From Chitinophagaceae bacterium (GTDB lineage: Bacteria > Bacteroidota > Bacteroidia > Chitinophagales > Chitinophagaceae): a stretch of DNA of 8,061 nt. The stretch lies in assembly GCA_025455665.1 (NCBI GenBank), contig JALOMC010000095.1, positions 1 to 8,061 of the forward strand, given 5' to 3'. The translations under genes were made by a program, and so were the position numbers. Positions 7,521 through 8,061 of this stretch are shown piece after piece. Each line of letters opens with the position of its first letter. The first letter of the stretch is position 1. The notes under the pieces are model-generated. The model did not search any database. It was not told the DNA's origin and saw only the letters and a program-made list of their open reading frames with translations.

Positions 7521-7883
7521 ATGTTTGATTTTGAAAAGCTTGAGGTTTATCAGGTAACGAAAACGCAGAACATCGATGTTCTGAAGTTTCTGTACCAACA
7601 TCCTGGTCTGAACAGTGACTTTGCTGCGCAGTGGAAGGATGCCAGTATGGGCACCGTCATCAACCTGGCAGAAAGCACTGCCCGCATGACCCATCCTGAA
7701 AAAAAGCATTTTCTGACGATTGCCCGCGGCAACATCAACAGTTGCGTGGCGCTGATGGAGCTGGGCAAAGAAATGGAGTGGCTGGATCAAGCAACCTTTG
7801 AACAGTTTTACGGCCGGTACGAGCAGATGAGCAAGATGATGTTGGGCATGATCCGCAGCTTTAGTGGCGACGCTAAAGTGTAG
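7521..7883 (+). CDS. Four-helix-bundle protein, 23S rRNA intervening-sequence (S23) family
   Basis: This 120-aa protein starts with ATG at 7521 and has the usual length and helix pattern of the S23 / four-helix-bundle family. The N-terminus (FDFEKLEVYQ) resembles the family's opening. NLAESTAR (48-55) stands where relatives have N-I-A-E-G-x-x-R, and FLTIARGN (64-71) where they have a FxxIARGS-like segment. An amphipathic helix rich in Met and Leu ends the protein. There is no signal peptide or membrane segment, so it is cytoplasmic. Family members are found in intervening sequences of 23S rRNA genes in Leptospira and Coxiella and as free-standing genes in many Bacteroidota; the diversity-generating retroelement protein Avd has the same fold. 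A molecular role is not established, and no enzyme active site is visible. The segment before NLAE (QWKDASMGT) lacks the usual R-A-x-x-S pattern, so this is a divergent member. No rRNA or reverse transcriptase lies in the window. Confidence 0.85.
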   Translation: MFDFEKLEVYQVTKTQNIDVLKFLYQHPGLNSDFAAQWKDASMGTVINLAESTARMTHPEKKHFLTIARGNINSCVALMELGKEMEWLDQATFEQFYGRYEQMSKMMLGMIRSFSGDAKV

Positions 7884-7915
7884 CCTCCATTTTTTGTTCA
7901 TTTTAAAAGATAGTT

Positions 7916-7976
7916 CGGAAAGTAGCGCAGTCAGGTAGCGCATCCCGCCTTCGGGGCGGGATGGTCGCACAAGGGC
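7916..7976 (+). pseudogene. tRNA-Pro-like truncated sequence, copy 1
   Basis: The 5' part follows tRNA numbering. CGGAAAG (7916-7922) is the acceptor 5' strand, and T8 and A9 come next. The D-stem is GCGC (7925-7928) with GCGC (7938-7941) around a 9-nt loop keeping A14, G18-G19 and A21. The anticodon arm is a 9-bp hairpin (7941-7949 with 7955-7963) whose TTCGG loop leaves no usable anticodon loop. After GGTCGCA there is no TTCGA T-loop and no 3' acceptor strand. The resemblance to tRNA-Pro rests on my memory of the GTAGCGCAG...GGTAGCGCA pattern. It is not a functional tRNA. Confidence 0.6.
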
Positions 7977-8000
7977 TGAGTGAACGCCAAAAAGATAGTT

Positions 8001-8061
8001 CGGGAAGTAGCGCAGGCCGGTAGCGCATCCCGCCTTAAGGGCGGGAGGGTCGCACAAGGGC
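8001..8061 (+). pseudogene. tRNA-Pro-like truncated sequence, copy 2 (reaches window edge)
   Basis: This copy is closer to a normal tRNA 5' half: CGGGAAG acceptor strand (8001-8007), T8-A9, D-stem GCGC (8010-8013) with GCGC (8023-8026), loop AGGCCGGTA. The anticodon arm is again a GC-rich hairpin, CCCGCC with GGCGGG, around TTAAG. The outer A-T pair of copy 1 is lost here (A8027 opposite G8047). The T-arm is absent as far as the sequence goes. Confidence 0.6.

Larger units (their letters stand above)
7905..8061. repeat. Tandem array of 85-nt-period tRNA-like repeats (continues past window)
   Basis: Two 72-nt copies, 7905-7976 and 7990-8061, are separated by 13 nt (7977-7989), giving an 85-nt period. 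They are identical at 66 of 72 positions. Substitutions fall at 7919/8004, 7931/8016, 7933/8018, 7952/8037, 7953/8038 and 7962/8047. The second copy runs exactly to the window edge, so the true array is probably longer. The first copy begins 22 nt after the stop codon of the four-helix-bundle gene. Confidence 0.9.

Noticed and set aside
7941..7963. Intrinsic terminator after the four-helix-bundle gene
   Set aside because: The hairpin is strong but is followed by GTCGCAC with no T-run on the + strand, so ordinary Rho-independent termination is unlikely.
7314..8057. Long minus-strand open frame (247 codons) across the four-helix-bundle gene
   Set aside because: It is antisense to the four-helix-bundle gene, translates the pseudo-tRNA repeats at one end and the antisense of tRNA-Ser at the other (the familiar GGIRTLGTGYHPYDG artefact), and resembles no protein family.
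7905..8061. CRISPR array
   Set aside because: The repeats are 72 nt with a 13-nt spacer, tRNA-like, and no cas gene is nearby.

Overview
The window looks like chromosome of a Bacteroidota bacterium, most likely of the Chitinophagaceae type (the phylum is well supported, the family is a guess). The evidence is a giant PKD-repeat surface protein ending in a type IX secretion (T9SS) type B C-terminal domain, a PorP/SprF-family partner behind it, a match to the Bacteroidota promoter pattern TTTG / TAnnTTTG upstream of the tRNA, absence of clear Shine-Dalgarno sequences, and a tRNA gene with no encoded CCA.

Layout, all genes on the + strand. Positions 1-4551 hold the 3' part of the adhesin gene, whose start lies outside the window. 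Positions 4580-5626 encode the PorP/SprF-like outer-membrane protein, and 5638-7227 encode an ArnT/GT39-type membrane glycosyltransferase. The gaps between these three are only 28 and 11 nt, so they are probably one transcription unit. The likely logic is a secreted and surface-anchored adhesin, its dedicated outer-membrane factor, and an enzyme that moves a sugar from a lipid carrier onto a cell-envelope acceptor. That acceptor might be the adhesin itself, which is rich in D-S/T-hydrophobic motifs.

After a 62-nt gap containing a good promoter candidate comes tRNA-Ser(GCU) at 7290-7380. A 140-nt non-coding stretch with a perfect 9-bp hairpin follows, then a 120-aa four-helix-bundle protein of the 23S rRNA intervening-sequence (S23) type at 7521-7883.

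The last 157 nt are the least ordinary part: two tandem copies (85-nt period, 66/72 identical) of an element that looks like the 5' two-thirds of a tRNA, most like tRNA-Pro. Its anticodon arm has become a continuous GC-rich hairpin, and the T-arm and 3' acceptor strand are missing. The array reaches the window edge and probably continues. The combination tRNA-Ser, hairpin, four-helix-bundle gene and pseudo-tRNA array is the best candidate here for an undescribed element. There is no stretch above 300 nt without a gene.
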